Shown here: positions 33,598 through 42,500 of the stretch, one piece after another | How positions within the stretch are numbered: position 1 is the stretch's first letter | Layout: every line of letters starts with the position of its first letter | DNA from: Caldilineaceae bacterium | Lineage (GTDB): Bacteria; Chloroflexota; Anaerolineae; Caldilineales; Caldilineaceae | Assembly (NCBI GenBank): GCA_022821585.1 | Contig: JAJEDI010000081.1 | Coordinates: 1 to 50,931, forward strand | Length of the DNA stretch: 50,931 bases | Direction of reading: 5' to 3' | Translations under genes and position numbers: made by a program | The notes under the pieces: generated by a model | Databases searched by the model: none | What the model was told of the DNA's origin: nothing | Seen by the model: the letters and a program-made list of their open reading frames with translations, nothing else

Positions 33598-34548
33598 TCA
33601 ATATCCGCGTTTAATGCCTACCGTATTCTGTAACGGTTCGCCATTCAAAAAGCGCCTCAAGTTGCCGCTCACTATGCGCCCGACATTGGCCGAGGTCTGG
33701 ACCGATGAGGGGGAACTGTGCGGGGTGATTAACAGATTGGGCGCGTCCCACAGCGGATCGTCCGCTGGCAGCGGCTCCGTGGCCGCCACATCCAGCGCCG
33801 CACCGGCCAGCTTGCCCTCCTCCAACATCCGGATCAGAGTCGGTTCATGGATAATGCCCCCGCGCGAGATGACGATGAAATAGGCCTCCGGTTGCAGGAG
33901 CGCCAGCTCGCCCGGCCCGATCATCCCCCGCGTCTCCGCAGTTATTGGGACCGTCACCACCACCACGTCCGATTCCCGCAACAGCGCAGGCATACCGTCC
34001 ATCAGCTGCAGGTCGGAGACATGGTCGGGCTTCTCCACGGGATTGACGTCGACAGCGATCACATCCATCTCGAATCCCGCCGCCCGTTTTGCAATCTCGC
34101 GGCCGATATTCCCCAGGCCGATAATGCCCATCTTCAAACCGACAAGTCCGACCAGCCTGACGCCCTCGGGAACGCCCCACTCGTGCCGTTGCTGCGCTTT
34201 ATAAAGGGGGCCGAACTGGCGCGTAAGGAACACCAGCATACCCATCGTATGCTCTGCAATCGTCGCGGCGTGCGCGCCCCGCGTATTGCAGACGGTAATA
34301 TCCCGTTCCGTCAGCTCCGGCACGTTGCGCATCCATTCCACGCCTGCGCTGGACGACTGGATCCAGCGCAGGTTGGGCGCGGCCTGCAGCTGGCTGCTGT
34401 TCATCGGGCCGATGGCGGCTTCCGCGTCGGCGGCCTTCGCCGCGATATCCTCGGCCGTCTCCGCAAACACAAACTCCACCTGCGGAAAGTCGCCTCGGAA
34501 GCCATCCACAAATCCTGTGACCCACTGCGCTGTTAACAGAACTTTCAT
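33598..34548 (-). CDS. D-2-hydroxyacid dehydrogenase
   Basis: A 316-residue NAD(P)-dependent dehydrogenase of the glyoxylate/hydroxypyruvate reductase group. MGIIGLGNIGREIAKRA is the nucleotide motif; catalytic Arg (ISRGGIIHE), Glu (ATEPLPADDPLWD) and His (ITPHSS) are present. ATG at 34548 has GGAGAG a few bases upstream; ATG at 34560 or a longer frame to 34656 is less likely. Probably the first gene of the run with the TPP and MocA-type genes. Confidence 0.92.
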   Translation of the reverse strand: MKVLLTAQWVTGFVDGFRGDFPQVEFVFAETAEDIAAKAADAEAAIGPMNSSQLQAAPNLRWIQSSSAGVEWMRNVPELTERDITVCNTRGAHAATIAEHTMGMLVFLTRQFGPLYKAQQRHEWGVPEGVRLVGLVGLKMGIIGLGNIGREIAKRAAGFEMDVIAVDVNPVEKPDHVSDLQLMDGMPALLRESDVVVVTVPITAETRGMIGPGELALLQPEAYFIVISRGGIIHEPTLIRMLEEGKLAGAALDVAATEPLPADDPLWDAPNLLITPHSSPSSVQTSANVGRIVSGNLRRFLNGEPLQNTVGIKRGY

Positions 34549-34593
34549 TGTGCTCTCCATCGTTAGGCTGGACGCTGCCGTAAAAAGTGAATC

Positions 34594-34624
34594 GTGGTTA
34601 GTGGGACTGTCATCCACTAACCAC
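34594..34624. repeat. Head-to-head heptads forming an 11-bp hairpin
   Basis: GTGGTTAGTGG (34594-34604) and CCACTAACCAC (34614-34624) are perfect inverted copies around 9 bases. The arms are the same heptad class seen at gene ends. Here they lie 46 bp upstream of the hydroxyacid dehydrogenase start, in its presumed leader. Confidence 0.7.
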
Positions 34625-34851
34625 TGAGGTCCTGTCATTATACACCAGAATGGCACCGGCCCAGCATAGTTTGCCCTGGACGATCACCCTGCTGCAGAGG
34701 CCGGCGCTCCGGCAAACTGGCCGCAACTGATGAACTGGCAAATGGCATCCAGCCGGCGCATCTGACAACCGCGGCCAGCGACAGTGCCGAGGCCGTATGA
34801 CCACGTCCTCAGCCCATCCCGTCACACAGACCTGCGCCGCCCTGCCGGAAT

Positions 34852-34880
34852 TTGTGGCTGCCATTGCCGTGTGCTATAGT
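34852..34880 (+). promoter_or_regulatory. Promoter of tRNA-Val
   Basis: TTGTGG, a 17-bp spacer and TATAGT, ending 15 bp before the tRNA. Spacing is ideal for a housekeeping sigma factor. Confidence 0.6.
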
Positions 34881-34895
34881 TGAATTCTGAAATCC

Positions 34896-35326
<431 letters not shown>

Positions 35327-36283
35327 ATGCGCATTCATACTCTTCACATTAAAATGGCCGCCGTCCTGGTGGCCGCCGCCGTATTCCTGGCCGGTTGCCA
35401 TCACATGATGTCACCCCGCGGCTGGATGTCACATGATTCGCGAATGGATCGGATGGGTCGTTCAGATCGCTCCTTTGCCAAGCAAGGCTGGCACGTTTCC
35501 AAGTCCGATCGCGCAGGTTACACCGTGGCCATGGTAGAGAAAGCCCTGCGGATTTACGACGCCAAGGGCCGGGAAGCCACCGTCGAATACTACAAATCTC
35601 CGGAAAGCGTGGACGGCGAATGGTATGTCTTCATCTTCGATGAGAACGGTGACATAATCGCCCACCCGAATCCCGACTTTCTGGGCGAGAACCTGATGGG
35701 CCCCACAGGCGTGGATATCACCGGCTATCGGCATGGCGAAGCGATTGGCGGCGCCACCGAGGAGGGGAAATGGGTCGACTATATCTTCATCAACCCTGTC
35801 AGCGGCAACCAGGAGTATAAGCACACCTGGGCAGTGCGTCACGATGGGTTGATCTTCGCCTCCGGCTGGTATCAGGTACTCCCGACTCTGGGGCTGGGCG
35901 TAACCAAGGCGGAACCTGCTGAGTACACGGTCGCCTTTGTCGACCGGGCGCTCCGCTACTACAAGGCGCATGGGCGAGAAAATACGGTTGCCCATTACAA
36001 CACGCCGGAAAGCGTGGACGGCGCGTGGTATATCTATATCTTCGACGAGAATGATCAGTTAATCGCCCACGCCAACCCGGACCTTCTGGGTATGGACTTG
36101 AAGGAAGATCTGGGCCTGGACTCCACCGGCTATCATTTCGGCACCGACATGCTGGAAGCGACCGCAGAGGGACTGTGGGTACACTATGTCTTCGTCAATC
36201 CTGCCACCGGCGAGGAGGAGACCAAGCACTCCTGGACCGTGCGCCACGACGGACTGCTCATTGGCTCCGGCTGGTATGAATAG
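35327..36283 (+). CDS. Cache-domain lipoprotein A (two modules)
   Basis: A 318-residue exported lipoprotein. The signal peptide ends in lipobox LAGC (C24). Two copies of a roughly 125-residue sCache-like sensor module follow (about 58-185 and 190-318), each running from YTVAMVEKALRIY through VDGEWYVFIFDENG, GVDITGYRHGEAI to KHTWAVRHDGLI and GSGWY. Cache domains bind small ligands outside the cell but are normally fused to kinases, chemoreceptors or cyclases; nothing of the kind follows here. ATG at 35327 has AGGAGA upstream. Its last module is nearly identical in DNA to that of the five-module paralogue at 39.9 kb. Confidence 0.85.
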   Translation: MRIHTLHIKMAAVLVAAAVFLAGCHHMMSPRGWMSHDSRMDRMGRSDRSFAKQGWHVSKSDRAGYTVAMVEKALRIYDAKGREATVEYYKSPESVDGEWYVFIFDENGDIIAHPNPDFLGENLMGPTGVDITGYRHGEAIGGATEEGKWVDYIFINPVSGNQEYKHTWAVRHDGLIFASGWYQVLPTLGLGVTKAEPAEYTVAFVDRALRYYKAHGRENTVAHYNTPESVDGAWYIYIFDENDQLIAHANPDLLGMDLKEDLGLDSTGYHFGTDMLEATAEGLWVHYVFVNPATGEEETKHSWTVRHDGLLIGSGWYE

Positions 36284-36327
36284 ACCTTCGATGGGTGCCC
36301 TCTGGGCGCGGTGATTAGCCAGCAATA

Positions 36328-36360
36328 CAGGGGCGCTCGACCGGGCGCCCCTGTTCTTCT
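36328..36360 (+). terminator. Terminator of Cache lipoprotein A
   Basis: CAGGGGCGC (36328-36336) pairs with GCGCCCCTG (36345-36353) over an 8-base loop, followed by a T-rich TTCTTCTTCT. The same hairpin follows the paralogue. Confidence 0.85.
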
Positions 36361-36411
36361 TCTGGATTGCGTACGCGCGGAAACGCGTATAGCAGTGATT
36401 ACAGGTGTTCC

Positions 36412-37659
36412 ATGTTGATTGATGGGCTTTCCCACGGGAGCGCAGTGCAGTCTGCAGCCGCAACCTTTGCCGGCAGGCTCGAGCAACTTATCGACCTCTG
36501 CATCGCCGTCCAGCAGATCCCCGCCCCCACCGGCGCCGAAACCGAGCGCGCCGCGTGGATCGAGAAGCGCATGCGCGCCATCGGCCTGGCCGACGTCGAG
36601 CGGGACGGGCTCGGCAATGTCTATGGCCGGGTCTGCGGCCCGCGCGCACAGGACCGCCCCGCCCTGCTCGTGTCCGCCCACACCGATACCGTCTTCCCGC
36701 CTGAAACCGATCTGCGCTTGCGCCGCCTGGACAAGGGATTGATCCGCGGACCGGGAATCGGCGACAATTCGACCGGCGTTGCCGGACTGCTCACTCTGGC
36801 CGAGACCTTGACGCAACTCGCCCCGCCGCCAGTGGACATCTGGCTGGTCGCTAATTCGATGGAGGAGGGTGTGGGCGATCTGCGCGGCATGCGCCAGGTC
36901 GTGGACCGGCTGGCCGCGCAAACGAACGGGGCAAGCCGCAAAGCCGGTCCTTCCCGCAACGGGCGCGGCGCCCTCGGCGCTGTCATCGTGCTTGAAGGAA
37001 TGGGCCTGGGCCGCATCGTCCATCAGGCGCTGGGCGCGCGGCGCTACCGTACTTCCGCCGCCGCGCCGGGGGGCCACAGTTGGGGTGATTTCGGCGCAGC
37101 CAGCGCCGTTCACGGTCTCGTACTGCTGGCGAGGGACCTCCTCAATATGCAGGTCCCCCAGACACCGCGTACCACCTTCAATATCGGCCGTATCGGCGGC
37201 GGCACTTCCGTCAATTCCATCGCCCAGGAGGCGTGGATGGAGCTGGACCTGCGCAGCGAATCACCCGAAACCCTCGCCTGGTTGGACGAGCAGATCGGAC
37301 AGATAGTAGAGCGCCACGCACAGGCGCACAGCGCGCGCAATAACGGCCTCACGCTACGCCACAAACAGATCGGCAATCGACCGGCCGGCGGGCTCCCTTT
37401 TCGCCATCCGCTCGTGCAGGCCGCTTCCACGATTCTGCAGGAGCTCGGCGTTAAAGAACGCAGCGATGGGCGCATCAGCAGCACAGACGCCAATGTGCCC
37501 CTCAGCCGCAACATTCCAGCCGTCTGTGTGGGCCTTACCGATGGCGGCGACGCCCACCGTCTGAGCGAATGGATCGACCCATTACCGCTGGTAAAGGGGA
37601 TGCAGCAGTTGCTCTACCTAACCTGGTGGAGCGCTGCGTGGTTGACTCATGGTGGCTAG
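36412..37659 (+). CDS. M20-family metallopeptidase
   Basis: A 415-residue zinc peptidase/deacylase of the M20 family. Zinc ligands and catalytic residues appear in order: LLVSAHTDTVFP, GPGIGDNSTGVAGLL (bridging Asp), WLVANSMEEGVGDLRGM (Glu pair) and the dimerisation lid GGHSWGDFGAASAVHG with IGGGTSVNSIAQEA. Close to tripeptidase T or acetylornithine-like deacylases. ATG at 36412 chosen; ribosome site weak. The C-terminal WLTHGG and TAG are written by a heptad repeat. It lies between the two Cache lipoproteins but after a strong terminator. Confidence 0.9.
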   Translation: MLIDGLSHGSAVQSAAATFAGRLEQLIDLCIAVQQIPAPTGAETERAAWIEKRMRAIGLADVERDGLGNVYGRVCGPRAQDRPALLVSAHTDTVFPPETDLRLRRLDKGLIRGPGIGDNSTGVAGLLTLAETLTQLAPPPVDIWLVANSMEEGVGDLRGMRQVVDRLAAQTNGASRKAGPSRNGRGALGAVIVLEGMGLGRIVHQALGARRYRTSAAAPGGHSWGDFGAASAVHGLVLLARDLLNMQVPQTPRTTFNIGRIGGGTSVNSIAQEAWMELDLRSESPETLAWLDEQIGQIVERHAQAHSARNNGLTLRHKQIGNRPAGGLPFRHPLVQAASTILQELGVKERSDGRISSTDANVPLSRNIPAVCVGLTDGGDAHRLSEWIDPLPLVKGMQQLLYLTWWSAAWLTHGG

Positions 37660-37668
37660 TGGCGAACC
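37636..37668 (+). repeat. Heptad repeat over the M20 peptidase stop
   Basis: GGTTGAC, TCATGGT, GGCTAGT, GGCGAAC follow in a 7-nt phase in the sense direction. The stop codon TAG (37657-37659) is inside the array. Confidence 0.5.
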
Positions 37669-37706
37669 CCGGCGGCCCATGGCCTTACCACCCACGGGCC
37701 CCAATT

Positions 37707-37746
37707 CACTTCGTTCCCAAGACGAAGTGGTAGCGCATGGTACCAC
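37707..37746 (+). promoter_or_regulatory. Two overlapping hairpins in the thrS leader
   Basis: CACTTCGT (37707-37714) pairs with ACGAAGTG (37722-37729). GTGGTA (37727-37732) pairs with TACCAC (37741-37746). The arms share bases 37727-37729, so the two stems compete. They end 29 bp before the thrS start. Possible translational or transcriptional control; no T-box elements were recognised. Confidence 0.4.
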
Positions 37747-37775
37747 GTCCACTGAAGTAAACAGGAGCAACGGAG

Positions 37776-39590
37776 ATGGCTAGTAAAACTGATGGCCTGT
37801 ATAAAATTCGCCATAGCGCAGCCCACGTCATGGCGCAGGCGGTGCTGGAACTCTATCCCGAAGCCAAGTATGCGATCGGACCTCCGATCGAGAACGGCTT
37901 CTATTACGACTTCGATCTCGGCGTCGACCAGGACGGCTCCCCCCGTACATTCCGCCCGGACGACCTGAAAACGATCGAGAAACGCATGCGCCAGATTATC
38001 GGCGGCAAGCACCAGTTTGCCTATCGCGAGGTCAGCGACACCGAGGCCCGCCGGCTTTTCACCGACCAACCCTACAAATTGGAGCTGATCGACGGCCTGG
38101 CCCAGGGCGAAATCGACGAATACGGCAACGAAATTACCGAGAAGCCCGTCATCAGCACCTACAAGCATGATACATTCGAAGACCTGTGCCGGGGGCCCCA
38201 TGTGGAGCATACCGGCCAGATCGTCGCCGACGCCTTTCAGCTTCTCAGCGTCGCCGGCGCCTACTGGCGCGGCGATGAGAAAAACCCCATGCTGCAGCGC
38301 ATCTACGGAACCGCCTGGCGCAACCGCAAAGAGTTGAGGAAACACCTCGATCAGCTCGAAGAAGCCAAAAAGCGGGACCACCGCAAGCTGGGCCGCGAGC
38401 TGGAGATCTTTATCTTCGAAGAGGAAGTCGGGCCGGGCCTGCCACTCTGGCTGCCGCGCGGCGCCATCATCATCGAAGAGCTCGAACGCCTCGCCAAAGA
38501 GACCGAGGAGGCCGCCGGCTACGACCGCGTGCGCACGCCCCATCTCACCAAGGAGGACCTCTTCCTGCGCAGCGGGCACCTCGCCTTCTACAAAGACAGC
38601 ATGTACCCGCCCATGGAGATGGAGGGCGTCACCTACTACGTAAAGCCGATGAACTGCCCGATGCACCACAAGATCTTTGGCTCCAAGCTGCGCAGCTACC
38701 GCGAACTGCCCGTGCGGCTGGCCGAATACGGGACCTGCTACCGCTATGAACAGAGCGGGGAGCTCTTCGGCCTGATGCGCGTCCGTTCGATGCAGATGAA
38801 CGACGCCCACATCTACTGTACCGAGGAGCAGTTTGCCGAGGAGTTCATGCGCGTCGTCGACCTGTACAAGTACTACTTCGATCTCTTCGAAATCGAGCGC
38901 TTTGTCATGCGCCTCAGCACCCATCACCCCAGAAAGCTGGGCGATAAGTACGTCGACAACCGCTCCCTCTGGCTGCAGACCGAGGAGATGGTGCGTCAGG
39001 CCATGACCGAGGGCAACGTGCCGTTTGAAGAGGAGCCGGACGAGGCCGCCTTCTACGGCCCCAAGATCGACGTGCAGATCTGGAGCGCCATCGGCCGCGA
39101 GTTCACCCTCGCCACCAATCAGGTCGACTTCGCCCAGCCGGAAAGGCTGGACCTCTCCTATATCAACGCCGCCGGCGAAGAGGAGATCCCGCTCTGTATC
39201 CACCGCGCGCCGCTCAGCACGCACGAACGCATGATCGGCTTCCTTATCGAGCATTACGGCGGCAACTTCCCGGTCTGGCTGTCGCCCGAACAGGTGCGCG
39301 TCATTCCCGTGACGTCGGCCCACAACGAGTACGCGGTGCAGATCGAAAAGCGGCTTGCCGACGCCGGGGCCCGCGTTGCCGCCGACCTCAGCAGCGACCG
39401 CATGAACAACAAGATCCGCCAGGCCCAGGGGATGAAGGTTCCCTATATGCTGATCGTCGGCGATCGCGAGGTGGAAGAAGAGACCGTCTCCCTGCGCCGC
39501 CGCGACGGCGTCCGCCGGAACGGCATGCCGGCGGCAGAGTTCGTCTCGCTTGTCGTCGAGCGTTTCGCCAGCCGCGCCAAGACATTGTAG
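37776..39590 (+). CDS. thrS: Threonine-tRNA ligase lacking the TGS domain
   Basis: A 604-residue class II synthetase charging tRNA-Thr. The protein begins directly at the editing domain (IRHSAAHVMAQAV with the HxxxH, and DLCRGPHVEH), so the N-terminal TGS/N1 domain of the 640-residue E. coli type is absent. The catalytic core has zinc ligands in MNCPMHHKIF, MNDAHIYC and HRAPLSTHERMIGFL, and the anticodon-binding domain (VIPVTSAHNEYA... IRQAQGMKVPYMLIVGDREVE) closes it. ATG at 37776 follows AGGAGCAACGGAG. Confidence 0.96.
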   Translation: MASKTDGLYKIRHSAAHVMAQAVLELYPEAKYAIGPPIENGFYYDFDLGVDQDGSPRTFRPDDLKTIEKRMRQIIGGKHQFAYREVSDTEARRLFTDQPYKLELIDGLAQGEIDEYGNEITEKPVISTYKHDTFEDLCRGPHVEHTGQIVADAFQLLSVAGAYWRGDEKNPMLQRIYGTAWRNRKELRKHLDQLEEAKKRDHRKLGRELEIFIFEEEVGPGLPLWLPRGAIIIEELERLAKETEEAAGYDRVRTPHLTKEDLFLRSGHLAFYKDSMYPPMEMEGVTYYVKPMNCPMHHKIFGSKLRSYRELPVRLAEYGTCYRYEQSGELFGLMRVRSMQMNDAHIYCTEEQFAEEFMRVVDLYKYYFDLFEIERFVMRLSTHHPRKLGDKYVDNRSLWLQTEEMVRQAMTEGNVPFEEEPDEAAFYGPKIDVQIWSAIGREFTLATNQVDFAQPERLDLSYINAAGEEEIPLCIHRAPLSTHERMIGFLIEHYGGNFPVWLSPEQVRVIPVTSAHNEYAVQIEKRLADAGARVAADLSSDRMNNKIRQAQGMKVPYMLIVGDREVEEETVSLRRRDGVRRNGMPAAEFVSLVVERFASRAKTL

Positions 39591-39863
39591 AGAGACCGGC
39601 TCGTCAAACGTGCGCATATTTCGCGTGAAGTACGAAATCGGTCGTGCCTTGAACCATCCGCGCCTCTATCGTAAAGAGGCGCATGCAAATATTTTTGCGC
39701 GCTGAAGTTCATGCTGGAGCGCATACGTCTTTCCTACTGCCGAACACACCTCACTGGATGGCTCGGTGCAGGTGTGTTCGGTATGTTTCTGTGAAATCTG
39801 CATGTTTAACCGTTCGACCCGAAATAACCGGCCCTCAATGAAGAGCGCTACAGGAGGTAGACG
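39591..39863 (+). promoter_or_regulatory. Structured leader region before Cache lipoprotein B
   Basis: 273 bp without a gene, homologous in layout to the leader at 35.1-35.3 kb. Elements in order: TTTCG/CGAAA (near 39618-39636), a strong GCGCCTCT/AGAGGCGC hairpin (39660-39684), AAATATTTTT, the perfect 12-bp stem CCGAACACACCT (39740-39751) with AGGTGTGTTCGG (39770-39781) around 18 bases, and GAAATCTGCATGT. AGGAGG at 39853-39858 is the ribosome site. Confidence 0.6.
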
Positions 39864-42014
39864 ATGCACAACCGTTTGTTACTTAGTAGATTAGCAGCCG
39901 TACTGATAGCTGCCGCTGTATTTGTGTCCGGCTGTGATCAATATATGACATCCAATTTGCAAAGGGATGGCGCCGCCACCGAGCAAAGCCGGCAGGTTAC
40001 CAAGGCCGATCGCGCCGGGTTCACGGTGGCCATGGTAGAGAAAGCCCTGCAACGCTACGACGCCGAGGGGCGGGAGGCCACTGTTGACTACTACAACTCT
40101 CCCGCAAGCGTGGATGGCGAATGGTATGTCTTCATCGTCGATGAGAACGACGAGATAATCGCCCACGCCAACCCGGATCTGCTGGGTGAGAGCCTGCATG
40201 GCCCTGTAGGGGTGGATATCACCGGCTATCGACAGGGCGAAGCCATAGCCGGCGCTACCGAAGAGGGGATATGGGTCGATTACATCTTCCAGAACCTGTC
40301 CACCGGCAACCAGGAGTTCAAACATACCTGGGCCGTGCGCCACGATGGGCTGATCTTCGCTTCCGGCTGGTATCAGATTCTGCCCGATCTCTCCCGCCGC
40401 GCCCCCTCCAAGGCCGATCGCCCAAGCTACACCGTCCATCTCGTTGAACAGGCCATCCAGCGCTACAAGACCGAGGGACGCGAAGCCACCCTCGAATACA
40501 TCAACTCGCCCGCAAACCTTGACGGCGAATGGTACGTCTTCCTCATCGACGAAAACGACATCCTCATCGGCCACCCCAGAGAGGAGCTGCGCGGACAGTA
40601 TTCCAACGGCGATGAAATTGGCGAGCTCGGTGTCGACATCACCGGATACCGTTACGGTGAACTTATGCACAGCGTCGACGAGGAAGGCCTCTGGGTCGAC
40701 TACTTCTTCCTCAATATCGCCACCGGCAACTATGAGTACAAACATACCTGGGTCGTCCGTCACGACGGCCTTATCTTCGGTTCCGGCTGGTACCAGGTCC
40801 TGCCCGGCCTGCAATTAGGCGCCACCAAGGCGCATCCCGTGGCCTACACCGTGGCCATGGTAGAGCAGGCCCTGCAACGCTATGAAGCCCAAGGCCTGGA
40901 GGCGACGGTCGAGTACTACAACACACCCGAAAGCGCGGACGGCGAGTACTATGTCTTCATATTCGATGAGAACGATCGGCTGATCGCCCACGCTAACCCC
41001 GATCTGCTTGGCATGGACCTGAAAGGAGACCTGGGCGTCGATGTCACCGGTTATCGCTTCGGCGACCTGATGCTCACCGCGACCGAAGAGGGACTGTGGG
41101 TGGACTATCTCTTCCAGAACCTTGCCACCGGCAACCAGGAGTTCAAGCATTCCTGGGTGGTCAGGCGGGATGGGTTGCTGTTCGGCTCCGGCTGGTATCA
41201 GGTCCTGCCCGGTTTCAAAGTGGGCGTCACCAAAGCGGACCGTGCGGGCTACACCGTGGCCATGGTAGAGCAGGCCTTGCAACGATATGAGACCGAGGGG
41301 CGGGAGGCGACGGTCGAATACTACAACTCCCCGGAAAGCGTGGACGGCGAATGGTTTGTCTTCATCCTGGATGAGAACGACCAGGTGATCGCCACCGCCA
41401 TCCCCGACCTGTTAGGAGAAGATGCGAAGGGTGACCTGGCCGTCGATGTCACCGGCTATCGCTTCGGCGACCTGATGCTCGGCGCGACCGAGGAAGGATT
41501 GTGGGTAGACTATGTCTTCTTCAACCCCGCCACCGGCAACCAGGAGTACAAGCATTCCTGGGTGGTCAGGCGGGATGGACTGCTGTTCGGCTCCGGCTGG
41601 TATCAGGTCATGCCTACTCTGGCTACGGCAGTGACCAAGGCGCAACCGGCCGAATATACCGTCGCCGTGGTCGATCGTGCGCTCCGGTACTACAAGGCGT
41701 ATGGCCGCGAAGAGGCGGTCGCCTACTACAATACGTCGACAAGCGTGGACGGGGAGTGGTATGTCTACATCTTCGACGAGAATGATCAGTTAATCGCCCA
41801 CGCCAACCCGGACCTTCTGGGTATGGACCTGAAGGAAGAGCTGGGCCTGGACTCCACCGGCTATCATTTCGGCACCGACATGCTGCAAGCGACGGAAGAG
41901 GGGTTGTGGGTACACTACGTCTTCGTCAATCCTGCCACCGGCGAGGAGGAGACCAAGCACTCCTGGACCGTGCGCCACGACGGACTGCTCATTGGCTCGG
42001 GCTGGTATGAATAG
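39864..42014 (+). CDS. Cache-domain lipoprotein B (five modules)
   Basis: A 716-residue exported lipoprotein with lipobox VSGC (C24) and five tandem Cache-like modules of about 130 residues, starting near the motifs FTVAMVEKALQRY, YTVHLVEQAIQRY, YTVAMVEQALQRY (twice) and YTVAVVDRALRYY. Each has VDGEWYVFI-DEND, DITGYR or DVTGYR, and KHxWVVRHDGL-FGSGWYQVLP. No output domain, membrane helix or enzymatic part is present. ATG at 39864 follows AGGAGG. Modules 3 and 4 are closest to each other, and module 5 is nearly identical in DNA to the last module of lipoprotein A. Confidence 0.85.
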   Translation: MHNRLLLSRLAAVLIAAAVFVSGCDQYMTSNLQRDGAATEQSRQVTKADRAGFTVAMVEKALQRYDAEGREATVDYYNSPASVDGEWYVFIVDENDEIIAHANPDLLGESLHGPVGVDITGYRQGEAIAGATEEGIWVDYIFQNLSTGNQEFKHTWAVRHDGLIFASGWYQILPDLSRRAPSKADRPSYTVHLVEQAIQRYKTEGREATLEYINSPANLDGEWYVFLIDENDILIGHPREELRGQYSNGDEIGELGVDITGYRYGELMHSVDEEGLWVDYFFLNIATGNYEYKHTWVVRHDGLIFGSGWYQVLPGLQLGATKAHPVAYTVAMVEQALQRYEAQGLEATVEYYNTPESADGEYYVFIFDENDRLIAHANPDLLGMDLKGDLGVDVTGYRFGDLMLTATEEGLWVDYLFQNLATGNQEFKHSWVVRRDGLLFGSGWYQVLPGFKVGVTKADRAGYTVAMVEQALQRYETEGREATVEYYNSPESVDGEWFVFILDENDQVIATAIPDLLGEDAKGDLAVDVTGYRFGDLMLGATEEGLWVDYVFFNPATGNQEYKHSWVVRRDGLLFGSGWYQVMPTLATAVTKAQPAEYTVAVVDRALRYYKAYGREEAVAYYNTSTSVDGEWYVYIFDENDQLIAHANPDLLGMDLKEELGLDSTGYHFGTDMLQATEEGLWVHYVFVNPATGEEETKHSWTVRHDGLLIGSGWYE

Positions 42015-42053
42015 ACCTTCGATGCGTGCCCTTCGGGCGCGGAGATAAGGCAA

Positions 42054-42089
42054 AACAACAGGGGCGCTTGACCGGGCGCCCCTGTTGTT
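42054..42089 (+). terminator. Terminator of Cache lipoprotein B
   Basis: A 14-bp perfect stem, AACAACAGGGGCGC with GCGCCCCTGTTGTT, around 8 bases. The core and loop match the terminator after lipoprotein A. Confidence 0.88.
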
Positions 42090-42291
42090 CTCTGGCGCCG
42101 CATACGAGCAGTGACGCACGTAATGGTCGTATGCAGGCAGCCCGTTTACCGGGCGGCGGCCAAACACGAAAACTGTGGTCCGTACAACGACCTGCCGTCT
42201 CCAAACCTGAACATCTACAGGGTTCTGATCATCCTGATTCAGACAGCAGTCGTCCACCTATCGGGACAACGTTCAGGTGCTTTTTTCAGGT

Positions 42292-42320
42292 TTGACGTAG
42301 CACTTCTGTAATGTTATACT
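42292..42320 (+). promoter_or_regulatory. Promoter of the infC operon
   Basis: TTGACG at 42292, 17-bp spacer and TATACT at 42315-42320. This is close to consensus and fits a strongly expressed translation operon, with infC beginning 180 bp downstream. Confidence 0.8.
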
Positions 42321-42500
42321 CTCACGGATTTTACAGTCGATCGTTTTCCACAGGTGTCTCTTGACAGCAACCCCATTTTGAAATAGGTGTTTCACTGCGC
42401 TACCACCTTAACATTCGAGCGCAAGGATTCATCTACGCAAAAGGGGAAAGCGTCTCTGCATCTGCGGTGTTGTGGGCAAAACGCCCAAAGGAGATCAGGA

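Larger units (their letters stand above)
42015..42500 (+). other. Region between Cache lipoprotein B and infC
   Basis: 486 bp without a gene. It contains the terminator of lipoprotein B, a long-range inverted repeat ACCTGAAC (42205-42212) / GTTCAGGT (42271-42278) followed by six T, the infC promoter and a transcribed leader of about 170 nt. Confidence 0.6.

Noticed and set aside
37660..37775. T-box riboswitch before thrS
   Set aside because: No Stem I, no T-box consensus sequence and no terminator with T-run could be found. Only two short competing stems are visible.
37656..39617. 653-residue open frame antisense to thrS
   Set aside because: It exactly mirrors the high-GC thrS gene, has no recognisable domain and no ribosome site. 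It is a codon-bias shadow.
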